DNA from: Ahaetulla prasina
Taxonomy: Eukaryota; Chordata; Lepidosauria; Squamata; Colubridae
Direction of reading: 5' to 3'
Length of the DNA: 64,000 bases
Assembly: GCF_028640845.1 (NCBI RefSeq)
Contig: NC_080540.1
Span: 229,136,794-229,200,793, forward strand
The notes under the pieces were generated by a model, which made no database searches, had not been told where the DNA came from, and saw only the letters and a program-made list of their open reading frames with translations. Both the position numbers and the translations under genes were made by a program. This document shows positions 46,075 to 57,930 of this stretch, in pieces. The stretch's first letter is position 1. Each line of letters begins with the position of its first letter.

Positions 46075-46209
46075 GGGCTGACTGAGCCGAAAAACTGGAG
46101 ACTGAGAGAGGCAAGGGGTTGTGCTTAAAGAATTTACGACTCAGTCTCTGGGCAGATCTGACTGAAGCAACACCCATTCCTGGACTATTCCACAGCTACA
46201 CTGGAGAAG
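46075..46209 (-). repeat. DIRS terminal inverted repeat (5' end of element)
   Basis: Plus strand reads ctgactgagccgaaaaactg, then ttaaagaatttacgactcag and ggactattccacagctacac; complement of 42020-42145. Confidence 0.88.
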
Positions 46210-46795
46210 CTAATGAAGTTTTGTACATGTGCAAAAGCAGCCTCTAGGTTTTTCACTGGTTAAGCATATTGTATATATGCAAAACAATAAGTTATGGGAG
46301 AAAGTTGCAAACCACATTGTATACTTAGCACATCTAAGAGTCTTACTATGTCCAATTTCAACTGTATAAGAATATTGTATCACGGTATTATTCTTAGGTC
46401 ACAATATTCAGAATAAATGTAACTACAAGATAACAATTTGTCCATACTTGATGAAGATGTATTAATACAGTGATTCAAAATGTAAGATGCTTTCCAAGCA
46501 TCATCTGTAATAAGCAGAGCTATATCCTAGATTAAGGATACACATTGCTTAGTAGCTTCTGAAACTGGGGGAAACCTTCTTCAGCTTCTATATCAGTGCT
46601 GAAATTATGATTTTTTTAAAATCTCTGAAATATCTGATATGAAACGGAGAAAATCATGAGGCAACAGCAACATTTTACGCTATTCATTAAAAAAAACCAC
46701 AGACAAGCATCCAACTGCTTTTTTATTCCCCAAAATGCATGGGTCAATTTTTTAAAACTGAGATTAGATGAATCCTTACTAATTTTTCAGTATAA
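46210..46795. other. No recognised feature
   Basis: AT-rich unique sequence. Confidence 0.4.
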
Positions 46796-46797
46796 TA

Positions 46798-47036
46798 CAG
46801 GTAGTCCTCGATTTAGAGCCATTTGTTGAGGATCACTCAAAGTTACAACGGCATTGAAAATGTAACTTACAATCAGTCCTCATACTTATGACTGTTGCAG
46901 CATCCCCAAGTCATGCGCTAAAAATTTAGCGCTTGGTAAATGATGTCATAAAATTGGACATGACTTACTTAACAATTACCTTGCTTGGCAATGAAATTTC
47001 TAGTACTAATTCTAGTTGTAAATTGAGGACCAGCTC
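46798..47036 (-). mobile_element. TA-flanked MITE family, copy L
   Basis: Starts caggtagtcctcgatttaga after TA and ends ttgtaaattgaggaccagct before TA. Reverse orientation and shorter than copy D. Confidence 0.88.
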
Positions 47037-47038
47037 TA

Positions 47039-47872
47039 TAAAAAATGCTGTCCAAAGCTTATAAAAGGTTATCCAGTCTTCAATAGTAGTATCTCTGAAA
47101 GCATAAGGAAAGTTTTCATTCCATAGATTTTCTATCAGTGATATAAAATTAAAATTTGTGTTCAAATCTCTGCTTCAGAGAAGCATAAACAATGCTTATC
47201 CTGTCTGAGAAAAGGCAAAATTAAAATAGGTTGGAGTTTAAAAAAAATTGAAATAATACTGTCAGTTTTAGTGTTTAAGGTGTGAGGAATTTCCTTAACT
47301 GCTTTTGCAAAGTTTGTTGTGTGGCAATTAGTTGTTGAACAGTCTGGACCAACATTCAAAATTAGTATCGACTTTAAAACCTACAAAATGAAATAATAAG
47401 GGAAGAACATAAAATAAAGGAAGTATAACTCAGCTGTTGTGCTGACATGAAATGAAGAAACTGTGGAGTTTTATTCTAACCCTTTATCAATAATGCATGA
47501 GTGCACACATACAATTTATAGCCGTTTTCCATCATTGAGTACTGAGCAGTACTAAATTAAGTCTACAAAATTCAAGGACAATCCACCCACATAGCTAATG
47601 TTAACTGGGTCTAGCACTTTGAATTAACATTTTAAAGGCCTTCTTAGTTTTATTAGCAACTTGGGACATGCAGCTAATTGGCTATGTGTTTCTGTCTTTA
47701 TGAAGAACATTTAGTCTTCTTTACTACTGAAAAGAGAAAAACAGAAAATTCTATTTTCCTTCCTTTTCTCAGTATTAAGAACTGACAAGTACCATGCACG
47801 TGTCACTACAGGTAAGATGTAAATAATCTTATTCCAAACCCTGCTAAAATGTTTTTGCAAAACTATGTAAAT
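47039..47872. other. No recognised feature
   Basis: AT-rich unique sequence. Confidence 0.4.
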
Positions 47873-48107
47873 GAGCCATGGTGGTGCTGTGGTTAGAATG
47901 CAGCATTGCAGGCTAATTCTGCTGACTGCTGATGGCCAGCAGTTTCGCATTTCAATTCTCACTGGCTCAAGGTTGATTCAGCTTTCCATCCTTCCGAAGT
48001 TGGTAAAGTAAGGACCCAGATTGGGAACAATATACTGACTCTTAGAGAGAGCCATAAAACACTGTGAAGCGGTATATAAAGTCTAAGTGCTATTGCTATT
48101 GCTAAAT
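47873..48107 (+). mobile_element. tRNA-derived SINE with a third tail type
   Basis: Head gccatggtggtgctgtggtt, B-box-like catttcaattctcact, body caaggttgattcagctttcc and taaggacccagattgg parallel to the SINE at 7940. The tail differs: gtgaagcggtatataaagtc then aagtgctattgctattgcta. Body shared, tail exchanged. Confidence 0.82.
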
Positions 48108-48495
48108 AATAATTAGGAGAACATTCAACTTTCAGTAATTATTGTCTATCTGAAGGACCGCCCAAATGATGTGGAGGAAATCACACAGAAAAAGATGCTG
48201 TCCTTTAAATCCTTTTGCAATAATTCAGATGAAAGTGTGTCCTTGCATCTGAACTCCTTTGCCCTAGGAATAAATATTTTTTTTCCAACTCATAACTCAC
48301 GGTAAACTTAGTAGAGATATTATCAGAGCTAAGTTTTTAAAAATTAATTATATTTTTACAAAGTTACAAAATTGGTAGAAATAATTTTCACACATATATG
48401 TGCATGAGTAGGAAACGTACGATCTACATTCACTGGGGGGAATTTGGATTTCCTGCTTATTGGACAGACACGAAACAACAATGTGCATTGCTTAA
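48108..48495. other. No recognised feature
   Basis: AT-rich unique sequence. Confidence 0.4.
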
Positions 48496-48660
48496 CAGTT
48501 AGTACTCGACTTACGACCATTTGTTCAGCGACTATTTAAATTGCAATGATACTGGATATGCAATGATAAATGGAGTTACAACTCACGGTTATGGCCGTTG
48601 CACTGCTCCGAGTCACATGATAAAAATTTAGGTTATGGCAGCACACTCCCCCTTATTGAC
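48496..48660 (-). mobile_element. TA-flanked MITE family, copy M (truncated)
   Basis: Starts cagttagtactcgacttacg and shows family body blocks such as ctccgagtcacatgataaaa; the right end is lost. Confidence 0.7.
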
Positions 48661-50236
48661 TGTAGGGTGCTTGAGCTTCCCATACTGCCTATCTGCCCCC
48701 ATCTAGGCCATCCTGCGTAGCAACACTTGGCCACAGCACAAAGTCAGTGTCTGAAGTAGAAGACTGGGGCCTTCAGCAGTCAGCTGCACAAAGTGATATA
48801 TCTCCAAAACTAATTATAGGCAAACTTTTCAATACTATTAAGTGACAGAATAAAAAGTCTTTCAGTTCCTTAATGAAGAATGCTTACATGCCTAGTAACT
48901 CCTATAGATTTTGTTATAAAAAATAATCCAAATACCAAATACTGATTTTCTGAAATCAGACCACTTGACAGGGAATGACCCATAAATCATAACTTTTTTT
49001 CTTGATCTGCAACATACACATTTCATTTCTGAGAATGCTAAATTCCATTTTAGAAAAAAGTACATTTCATCAAACTGGGAACATTATGCTTGCTTGAAAA
49101 AAAATTAACAACCAAGTCATGATAAAGAGAACTATGCAGTTGCCTTACTTTTTAGACTAACTCTTCGTCTTTCTTCTCAATGCAAATGTGGTCGAGGTAC
49201 AATTTATTGAAGATAGTTCTACACTTCTTTTAGAGTTAAATGAGAATAAGAAAGTAACCTCGTCTCATTAAACAATGGTCACTTTACCGAAATACTATCC
49301 TATAATTTTCCCAGTTGGGTGCATCCATGAATTTAGAGGGACATGTTAAACTGTAGACTCTGTGTTTTAGAAATTTGACCCAAGGGAATGAGTAATTGTT
49401 TTGCTAAATGTTATTCTTCTGATAAATCAAGTGTCTATCCTTAACACAAAAGACACTGTTTTACAATATTACCCTGGTATTTTACACCAAAATACTAGAA
49501 AGCCAATGCCTAATGAGTTGACATTTTCCTTTTTTTAAAAAAAAACTTCACAAAATGTATTGAATGTCTCAGTAGAAAAAAATTCTCATACTTAAGCTGT
49601 GAATTGAGAATGCAAATAAATACTAATCATAAATTGTACATATTTAAAATCCTTTAAGAAAGTAATCAATATAGAGATATTATTTTTTTTAAAAAATTAT
49701 ATCAGAGGATATTTCTTCTATTCCTTGTCCATGGGATGAAATAGTAATTGTTTAAAAAAGAGAAAAAGGACACATTTGGAGAAATGATTGAGGTTTGACA
49801 TTCTTATTTGTTTACAAGATAACTAAGGAGTGTATCTTGTCTTACTTAAGACAAAAATTCCTTCAGAGATCTGCAATTTGTATAATTGCCGATGTTTCAA
49901 TTAAATCCCAGGAAAAAGGAAACTTTTCAAAAGTAACACTATCATCAACTAGCATGGGGAAACACAACTTTTGAGAAATTGACGGATAATGTTTCTTTCT
50001 CCTGGAAAAATTCACTGGAGAAATTGTTCATCCAGTGAAGGATTCCAAAAAGTAGTTTATCCCGAATAAACTACTAAACAGAAAATCTGGTTGAATTGAA
50101 TATAGAGTAAGGCCAATCACTTGTATGGCTCCAAAGCGCTGTTGCAGGACAGCATATCAATTTTGAAAAAAATAAAATTGATCTATAGTACAAAAATACA
50201 TTTTAATTTTGAAGAAAGAATTAATTAGTAAAAATA
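48661..50236. other. 1.6 kb AT-rich unique DNA
   Basis: No gene or repeat recognised. Confidence 0.4.
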
Positions 50237-50244
50237 CTGTACAG

Positions 50245-50634
50245 CAGTGGTTCTCAAGCTGTGGTCTGTGCATTCCTGGAGGCAGTGTGGAAACCAGTTC
50301 TGTGGGCATGGGTTGGTGGGCATTGCAGGGGAAGGATACTGCAAAATCCCCATTCCCTCCCCACTCCTGGGGGAAGGATATTGCAAAATCTCCATTCCGA
50401 CCCCACTCTGGGGCCAGCCAGAGGTGGTATTTGCTGGTTCTCCGAACTACTCCAAATTTCTGCTACCGGTTCTACAGAACCTGCTGAATAACACCCCTGC
50501 CTGGAGGCACTGCAATGTTGTCACAGGGGGGCTGTGAAGGCTTGAAGAAATTTTATCATTTAAATCTTGAGTTTTGGGGGGTCTGTGGCCATAAAAGGGG
50601 GGGTCAATGGTGAAAAAAAGGTTGAGAACCACTA
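50245..50634. mobile_element. hAT-like MITE (outer), interrupted
   Basis: Ends cagtggttctcaa and ttgagaaccacta are inverted complements bar one base. Flanks ctgtacag (50237-50244) and ctgtatag (50635-50642) match at seven of eight bases. A second MITE is inserted inside it. Confidence 0.88.
50283..50499 (+). mobile_element. hAT-like MITE with internal minisatellite, copy 3 (inner)
   Basis: Starts cagtgtggaaaccagttctg and ends ctgaataacacccctg. The exact 8-bp duplication cctggagg flanks it (50275-50282, 50500-50507). Contains two units of the gatactgcaaaat repeat and ttctgctaccggttctacag. Same family as 27288 and 61403. Confidence 0.92.
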
Positions 50635-50692
50635 CTGTATAGTATAATGTATACTATAGTATATGTATATATAGTATAGTATAGTATAATTT
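50635..50692. repeat. TATAG-rich simple repeat
   Basis: Imperfect (agtat)/(tatag) units directly beside the outer MITE. Confidence 0.7.
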
Positions 50693-52729
50693 TCAGAAAA
50701 ATGTTTAAACAACTTATTTTTTACTGATTTTTCATACCAAAACATCAGAAAACCAATGTTTATAACTTGTGGGTGGAAAGCACAATGAGGCACACAGTAG
50801 CAGGGTTGAGGATATGTTGCCATCCACTGATCAAAATTCACATTTGCATTTATACACGTACATACACAGGGCAGAACTTCATTAGAAATTCCCCCTAAAA
50901 TTAATAAACATGTACTTTTCCTAATAAAATTATTACTAATGTTTCATAAGTAATGAAAACAAAATCCCTATCATTCCTCACTTTATTTCCAGACTTTCTC
51001 AGCTGGACCTCCAGAACAAAATAAAATCAAAACAGGACGATATCGGTAGACAATGGCAAAGCATCCAAAATATGTTCAATTTTGTGCAAAATGTGCACTA
51101 AACAAAACAACACGAGCAAAAGCAAACGCTAATAAAATATCTTCCTTCTGCACCATATTTATATTAGGAATAGAGCTGAATTCTTAACAGTAGAAAATTA
51201 GGTATAATGGCTTACTCGTATTACCTTGTAAAGAATGGATAAGAATTGAAAACTAAGTAGGGATGGGATTATAGGATTTACTTTTTTTATTAGAACCTTA
51301 AGATTCACCAGTGAAAGATTATTGGATACAAAAGAGAAGTATATACAATTAAAACATTCTAAGCTCAGTGAGTTGTCCTGAGTAATAGAACTAAGCAGAT
51401 TTTATCATCTTTCTTCTGTATAAAATTTTTCTTCTGTTCAGTCAAAACTCTTCTTCCCACTTTTTAGTTAAAATGCAAACTTGGACCACGGTTGCCTTTA
51501 TATAAAACAAGGAATGCTAAATTCTTAGCTACTGAATGGAATTCTCTTCTTCTTCTTCTTCTTCTTCTTCTTTTTTTGGTTCAGAAAAATACCTCAAGCT
51601 TTCATTGAATGAGCCTTAGGGCTTGTAGAAATATTTTGTACTCCACAGCAAGCCTAGGCAATGTCACAATAACATCTGACATACATTGAAAAATTATGAG
51701 TTGTTATACTCCAAGACACTGTTTCATAATCTAATTACCTGATAGGTGGTACAGACACAAGCCAAAACATGTGGCACCACTTTGGTTGTAACAGCCAATG
51801 CTACAATTAAGTTACTCAACTCCGTAAACATGCTCAGAATGCAAATTACTTTTAATATCTCAATATTAATATTTTATATATTGAGTTTTCCATAATGCTT
51901 GAGTAACATTTATTAATAATATACAAGCCTTCTAGGTACAATTTGATTTTTTTTCAAATATGAAGATTAAAAACATACTTTAAACTTTTCCCAAAAAGAA
52001 GTATGTGTAGGAGAACCCCGGATCAAAATACTGGACTACTCACAAGACAGTTACCGTATTAAAAGTATAGTCAAAAGTCAATGGAATGATTTATCACTTG
52101 GAGCAATTTTGCACTTGAAAGGCAACAACTACGTTAAAACATATTTTAAAACATCTGTGATTTTAATAATTTGCCTTAGCCTTATTAAAGGACTGATATT
52201 GCAGTGTTAAAATACAGAGCATGATGGTATATTCTGACGCCATGGAACAATCCAAAAAAATAAAAGAGAAAAAAGAAAACAGATGCCTGAACTGCAGCCC
52301 AACTGCAGCCCAACTGTGTACTTTATTTTTATTTATTTAATAAAGCAGAATACATCTAGTTTCTAAGTTCTTGTGAATACTATGCTGCAGCCTCTAAGCC
52401 AGTTTCATCTGTGTGGATAAGAGTTGGGTTTTGGTATGTAAGCAAAAAGAAAACTTCCTACCTCTCCACAAATATCTTGCCTTCCTGGAGAGGAAAAATG
52501 CTAATTATTCCAAAATGAAAAGCAGAAGTTGTTGATCAAGGTGGGGGGATGTGTAAGATTTTCTACCTTCCCACAGACTCAGCTTTAATTGGAAATTCCA
52601 AAGAAATGGAAAATCCAGGTACAAGGGAAATAAAAGGAATTTCTGGTTCAAAGCCTTTATTTCTATAGAATTAAGTAAACTTTTGAATCAAGTGTCTCGA
52701 TTAGAACTTTTATTTATTTTGCTTGTATG
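50693..52729. other. 2 kb AT-rich unique DNA with (CTT)n
   Basis: No gene recognised. A (CTT)9-like run lies at about 51545-51571. A short duplication of actgcagccca lies at 52294-52315. Confidence 0.45.
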
Positions 52730-52737
52730 TTATAAAC

Positions 52738-53110
52738 CAGTGATGGCTAACCTTTTTGCTGCCATGTGCCAAAAGCGGGGGGGAGCGCAGGGGGGGAGAG
52801 CACATGTGTGCCCACACCCATAATTCAATGTGGGGGGCCCCCTGTGCATGTGCCCCAGAACTTCCCAGTCCCATTGGAAGTCGGCAAAGGGGCCGTTTCC
52901 AGCCTCTGGGGGGTGAGGAAGGCCATTTTCGCCCTCCCCAGGCTCCTAGAAAGCCCCTGGAGCGTGGGGAGAGTGAAAAACGGGCCTTCTGGTCCCACTG
53001 AAAGTTGGCAAATGGGCCGTTTCTGGCCTCTGAGGGGTGGGGAAGGGTGTTTTCGCACTCCCCAGGCTTCTAGAAAGCCTCTAGAGCCTGGGGAGAGAGA
53101 AAGCCTACTT
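52738..53110. mobile_element. hAT-like MITE, left end only
   Basis: Left terminus cagtgatggctaaccttttt matches the ends of the element at 9569. No matching right terminus is found, so the copy is truncated or rearranged; the right boundary is approximate. Contains a tandem repeat of about 124 bp. Confidence 0.7.
52867..53110. repeat. ~124-bp tandem duplication in MITE
   Basis: Unit 1 starts agtcccattggaagtcggca at 52867 and unit 2 starts ggtcccactgaaagttggca at 52991. Both continue through gggccgtttc, cctccccaggct or a variant, and ctagaaagcc. Confidence 0.8.
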
Positions 53111-53235
53111 GAAAAAGAGATAGCTTGCAAAATTTATCAGTTCCAACTTAAGTCACTAATTATACTATGGTAGTCTGCTGAGAACAATGCTTATATTTTT
53201 CTAAATACCATATATTTAAATAAAGTTTCATTTTT

Positions 53236-55164
53236 TTACCCGTTTTTTTTTATTGAAAAAGTTTTAACAAACAAAAACATTTTTCCCTCTTTTCCCCCCT
53301 CCCCCCCACAAAACTCCCTTCCCCTCCTCCCCGGTTTCCCGGGTCAATCACAAGGTATTGTTATACATAAACCAAACATAGAGTAAAATCTTCCCTTCTA
53401 ATCCAATTAACCTCATCCAAATCTTTTCATTTCCCAACCCCCCCCATTACATAAAATAATACTTCCTAATTATTCAAAGGCAATCTGATATTTCTTAATC
53501 TGATATCTGTTTTGTAAATAATCAATCCATTTTTTCCATTCAATTAAATATCTTTCCTGTGTATTGTCTTTCAAAAAAACTGAGATTTTAGCCATCTCAG
53601 CCAAATTAGTAACTTTCAATATCCATTCTTCTATTGTAGGTAACTCTTTTTTCTTCCAATATTGTCCAATCAACAGCCTTGCTGCTGTTATTAAATTCAG
53701 AATCAATTTAGTCTCAATCCCTGTACAATCCGTTATAATTCCCAAAAGGAAAAATTGCGGCAGGAACGTTATTTTCTTCTTCAGGACATTTTGAATAATC
53801 CACCAAATTCTTATCCAAAAGGCCTTAATTTTCTTCAAGTCCACCAAATATGAAAATATGTAGCGTCATCACAGTCACACCTCCAACATTTCGCTTGGAT
53901 ATCAGGATACATACATGATAATTTTTTGGGATCTAAGTGCCATCTATAAAACATCTTATAAAAATTTTCCCTTAAATTCTGTGCTTGTGTAAAGTTAACA
54001 TTTCTAACCCAGATTTTCTCCCATGTTTCCAACATTATTGGTTCCTGAGTATACTGTGCCCATTTTATCATACAGTCCTTTACCAAATCCTTTTCCGAAT
54101 CTATTTCAAGCAACACATTATACAATCTCTTTATATGCTCCTGGGTCTGATTTCTAATTTGCTTTATTAAATTTTCCTCTCTTTGCATTATACCAATTTT
54201 TTGATCTTCTTTCCATCTAGCACTTAGTTGCCCATATTGAAACCAAGTATAATTCCTCCCTTCTTCATTTAATACCTGTAATGATTTTAATTGCAATCTA
54301 CCTCCTTCAGCATACAAAAGTTCTTTATAAGTAATCATTTCCTGTTTCTGTTCTATATTTATATTCTCTATTGCATGTCTGGGGCTCGCCCATATAGGAA
54401 TCTTATAGTCTAGTTTATAAGAATATTTTTTCCAGACCCGCAAAAGAGCACTTCTCAACACATGATTCTTAAAAGCCCTATCCACTTTTTTTTCATAAAA
54501 TAAATACGCATGCCATCCATATAACAAGTCATAACCTTCTATATTCAAAATTCTTTCCTTCGTTAAATTAAACCAGTCACTTATTACTGAAAGGGCTACT
54601 GCTTCATAATATAATTTAAAATTAGGCATTTTTAAGGCACCTCTTTCCCGTGAGTCCTGAATTATTTTCATTTTAACCCTCGCCTTTTTACCTTGCCATA
54701 TAAATTTATTAATCCCAATCTGCCAATCCTCCAAATTTTTATCTTTCTTAATTATTGGTATCATCTGGAACAGAAACAAAAATCTAGGTAACACATTCAT
54801 TTTGATAGCCGCAATCCTCCCCAACAGCGATAACTGCAATTTTTTCCAGACACTCATATCATTCTGAACTTTTCGCCATAGCAAGTCATAATTATTCTTA
54901 TAAAGTTTCTTGTTTGATGAACTAATATAAACCCCTAAATATTTAACCTTTTTTACCACCTCAAATCCTGTTATTTCCTCTAGTTTTTGTTTCTGTTGTT
55001 TAGACATATTTTTGATTATCACTTTTGTTTTATTCTGATTTATTTTAAATCCTGATACCTTTCCATATTTATCAATTTTTTTACCCATTTTATCTCCAAA
55101 AGAAGGAAGGATAAGTCTAATGGAACCAGTCAAATGTCTTTATGTTACGTTGAATTATAGAAAT
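53236..55164 (-). mobile_element. L1 LINE, 5'-truncated, with target duplication
   Basis: Minus-strand L1. The 3' end shows an AATAAA polyadenylation signal merging into a poly(A) tract (plus-strand T-run at 53243-53252, then acccg and more T). The 12-bp duplication agtttcattttt occurs at 53224-53235 and 55165-55176, as expected for L1 endonuclease-primed insertion. The short 5' stretch beyond 55133 was not recognised. Length is about 1.9 kb against 6 kb or more for a full element. Confidence 0.88.
53470..55133 (-). pseudogene. L1 ORF2 C-terminal half
   Basis: The frame 55133-53835 (432 codons) starts inside RT after the catalytic box: SGFKINQNKTK at residues 27-37, KYLGVYI at 64-70, LGRIAAIKMNVLPRFLFLFQ at 104-123, then a region with a FIWQGKKAR motif typical of L1. 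C416, C419 and H428 fall in the cysteine-rich C-terminal motif. A frameshift at about 53835-53847 moves the protein into the frame 53847-53470, which continues for about 125 codons to the natural C-terminus. One frameshift over 1.6 kb marks a rather young copy. No catalytic RT core or endonuclease is present. Confidence 0.92.
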
Positions 55165-55176
55165 AGTTTCATTTTT

Positions 55177-55880
55177 CATGGCTCTCATTTGTCAAAGGCC
55201 ACAAAGGCTGTGGAAATATCTCCTTCATAAGACTGGTGCTTGGGACTGGTACCTGGGAGAGGATGCCAGGTGAGGTGCACCTGGAAGATAGGTAGTACCA
55301 GCAGAAATTACAAAGCTACACCATGGCAGAAGAAAAGGCCAGAGTGGTCTCCGATCTTTCACCTTACAGTCCCAGCAATGGCAGTGCACAATTGATGGAC
55401 TTGTCATGCTTGCAAGTTTGAGATACCTATTTATTTTTATCATCTTATCTTATCTGACACAAGATGACCATGCCCATAGACTACTACAGCACTTGCAGAA
55501 TATTTTCCAGTGCTTTATTTTTCCATGGAAATACTTTGCAGCTCATGCATATTTTTGTAGGCAAGTTAAGCTAATTTGTAATTAAACACTAGAAAATGTT
55601 CCACTGCAATGCAAGTTATCCTAATTTCCAAATAATCTGCATTGAGATCTCCTAAAGATTATAGGCAGTAACTTAACTTCCATTTTTTAATAAATAAGGA
55701 TGAATTATATAATTTTATGCACATAACGAGGTCATTCTAATATGATACAATATGATATTCCTATTCATGTACTTGACAAATGTATTAATGAGTGCTGTTA
55801 CAGTGTTAAAGTGAACCCATATTTATAATAGGATAGAATACACTGTAATATTAACATTTCAGGAAAAAAAATTATTAATC
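55177..55880. other. No recognised feature
   Basis: Contains a less AT-rich block at 55190-55420 with no identifiable motif. Confidence 0.4.
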
Positions 55881-55881
55881 G

Positions 55882-55990
55882 AATTTTATGGCTACCCATC
55901 TCTCACAACAAGTGATTCTGGGCAGCATACAACATATAATAATTGCAATTAGTCAAATTAACACCAAAGGAGTATCCTAAGTGTGAGTAA
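55882..55990 (-). mobile_element. LINE 3' tail
   Basis: Plus-strand atggctacccatctctcaca then aagtgattctgggcagcata matches the tails at 2877 and 26965 in complement. Confidence 0.55.
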
Positions 55991-57930
55991 GTACACTGCA
56001 TATACATAAAGATGCATAAAACTTTGGGGAATCCAAGTGAATAAAGACTCTTATCAGAAATCTCCAAGAAAGGATGGAAGTATAATAATATTCCCACAGT
56101 GGAGAACTGGACTGTGAAACTGTTACAATTTACCGGAATAGCTGACCTGTTTGGTCAGAGAACAAAGAAAAAATATTGACAATATAAATTTGAAGATTTA
56201 GAAAGGCACAGATTAAATGAGGGGTAGAGGTTGCAAAATATTTTAAGAAAGAGGAAAGAATGTAAGTTTGTAATTATCTATTGATAGGAAGGTCAGACAT
56301 CATTTACACATTTCTTAATTTTAGTTTCATTTTTCTTTTCTCTCTTTTTTTCTTTCTTTTGATTTGTCTTTTACTATATCAAAATGTTTTAATAAACATA
56401 AATTTAAAAAAAAGAAACCAAGGAATGGTTTCATGGCTACTTTTACTGTACAGCCATATACAGTGTATGTAATTTATTTTTTCTTGTTATTTACCTTGAT
56501 ATAATAAAATGTTTATCCAAAAATACATGTAGACATTAGCATCGTGATAACTTCCTGTTAGCCCTTTAACTCAGAAAACAGGCTCAGCAAGGATTACTGT
56601 AACTCAGCTTTATTGGATATAACCATCTTGAAAACCTGACAGGGATTCTCTCACAACCCTCTTATAATAAAAGAGAATTAAGTCTGGGCAATCTAGAGCT
56701 TCTTTCTTATTCTCTACTCCTTTTCAAAGCTAAACTTGTGTTGTCTTATGGCTGTTTAAAACATTCTTCAAGGCCATTTCTACACCTTTTTGCAGAGTCC
56801 TTCTGAGATTATCTCAAAGAAATTTAACAGTATCTTAAAAATTCCCAAGAGAAATATGACAACTTTTAGTATCATGTTCAATTCATTGCTTCTTAAACTA
56901 AGAGTAGTCTATCACCATAGCTTTATTTTCTCAAATATAATTTTGTTAGTCTGTATGGACACTTGATATGAAATTAGACATGTTAGATCTCTAAGAAAGC
57001 CAAAAATCATTCAAGAGCATTGATATATCTCATAAATATGTCGAACAATATTTACAACTGAAGCCAAATTTGTGGTTTAGTTGATGAGTTCATTCACCCC
57101 ACCAGAGCTTTGATCTTCTGACAAATCATTTCCTGACACAAGTTTAAACAGGCAAAGCCTTTGGACACTAACCAGCTGTCACGGTTGCCCTGCAATTTGG
57201 CATTCAGCTCCATGGAGGGTGGGGGAGGGGGAAGAGGACAAAAAAAGTAAAGATGGGCCACAAAGGAAGAATGATACTCCTTGAACAAACCAGTTATTTC
57301 CATTGAAAACAGATAACTCATGCCTTCTTTATCCTTTTACATTCAGCCATTTCCAAGAGGACAAGATAATACTTTTCCTCCCAGAAGCAAAAGTCCAGAT
57401 GGAAATATTGTTTTCTTTAACTTATTTTACATCCTCTTCCCTACTGTTCTACTTGCAGCAACTGTATCTTGTTCCCCTAACCATTTTTGTTCTTGGTAGA
57501 AAAGGCCTGTAACTGCAATGATCAATACAGAAACTTGTAGCTAGGGAAAGCAGATAAGCCTATGAAACTGTTCCATAACAATAAATTATTATTTAAAAAG
57601 TATGTAGCCTTGATCACAGCTGTCAAAAATGATGGCCATGGTTTTAAAGAGTGTTTTGATCTAGAAGTACTGAATGTATTTATTGCCTGTTTTGCTTAAA
57701 AATAAAATAAAAAGACTTTAATGAGTCATTAAATTTGTGAACTTCATACAAGCAAGGCATTTATTCACAGTATTTTCCTGAACTCTCTTTGTTTGTAGGT
57801 GGCAGAGAGAAACATTCCTTACTCCCACCAGGAATATATTCATTTCACAGAAACATAGAAAACATGAAAGAAAAAGTTCTAGTGATCCATTGAGTCTGCT
57901 CTTTGAGTTTATTTGTTTCCATCTTTTCTT
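55991..57930. other. 1.9 kb AT-rich unique DNA
   Basis: No gene or repeat recognised. Confidence 0.4.

Larger units (their letters stand above)
41994..46209 (-). mobile_element. DIRS-like retrotransposon, internally deleted
   Basis: Outer ends 41994-42145 and 46075-46209 are inverted repeats of about 130 bp sharing gaatagtccaggaatgggtg and aaattcttta blocks. Near the left end, 42219-42297 is an internal complementary region that joins the complement of one extreme end to the start of the other. Inverted terminal repeats of unequal length plus such a region are diagnostic of DIRS elements, which integrate by a tyrosine recombinase and leave no target duplication. The minus strand carries a gag-like ORF remnant and the recombinase. 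The bulk of reverse transcriptase, RNase H and the methyltransferase-like domain is absent. A foldback MITE sits in the gag-like region. Confidence 0.88.
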
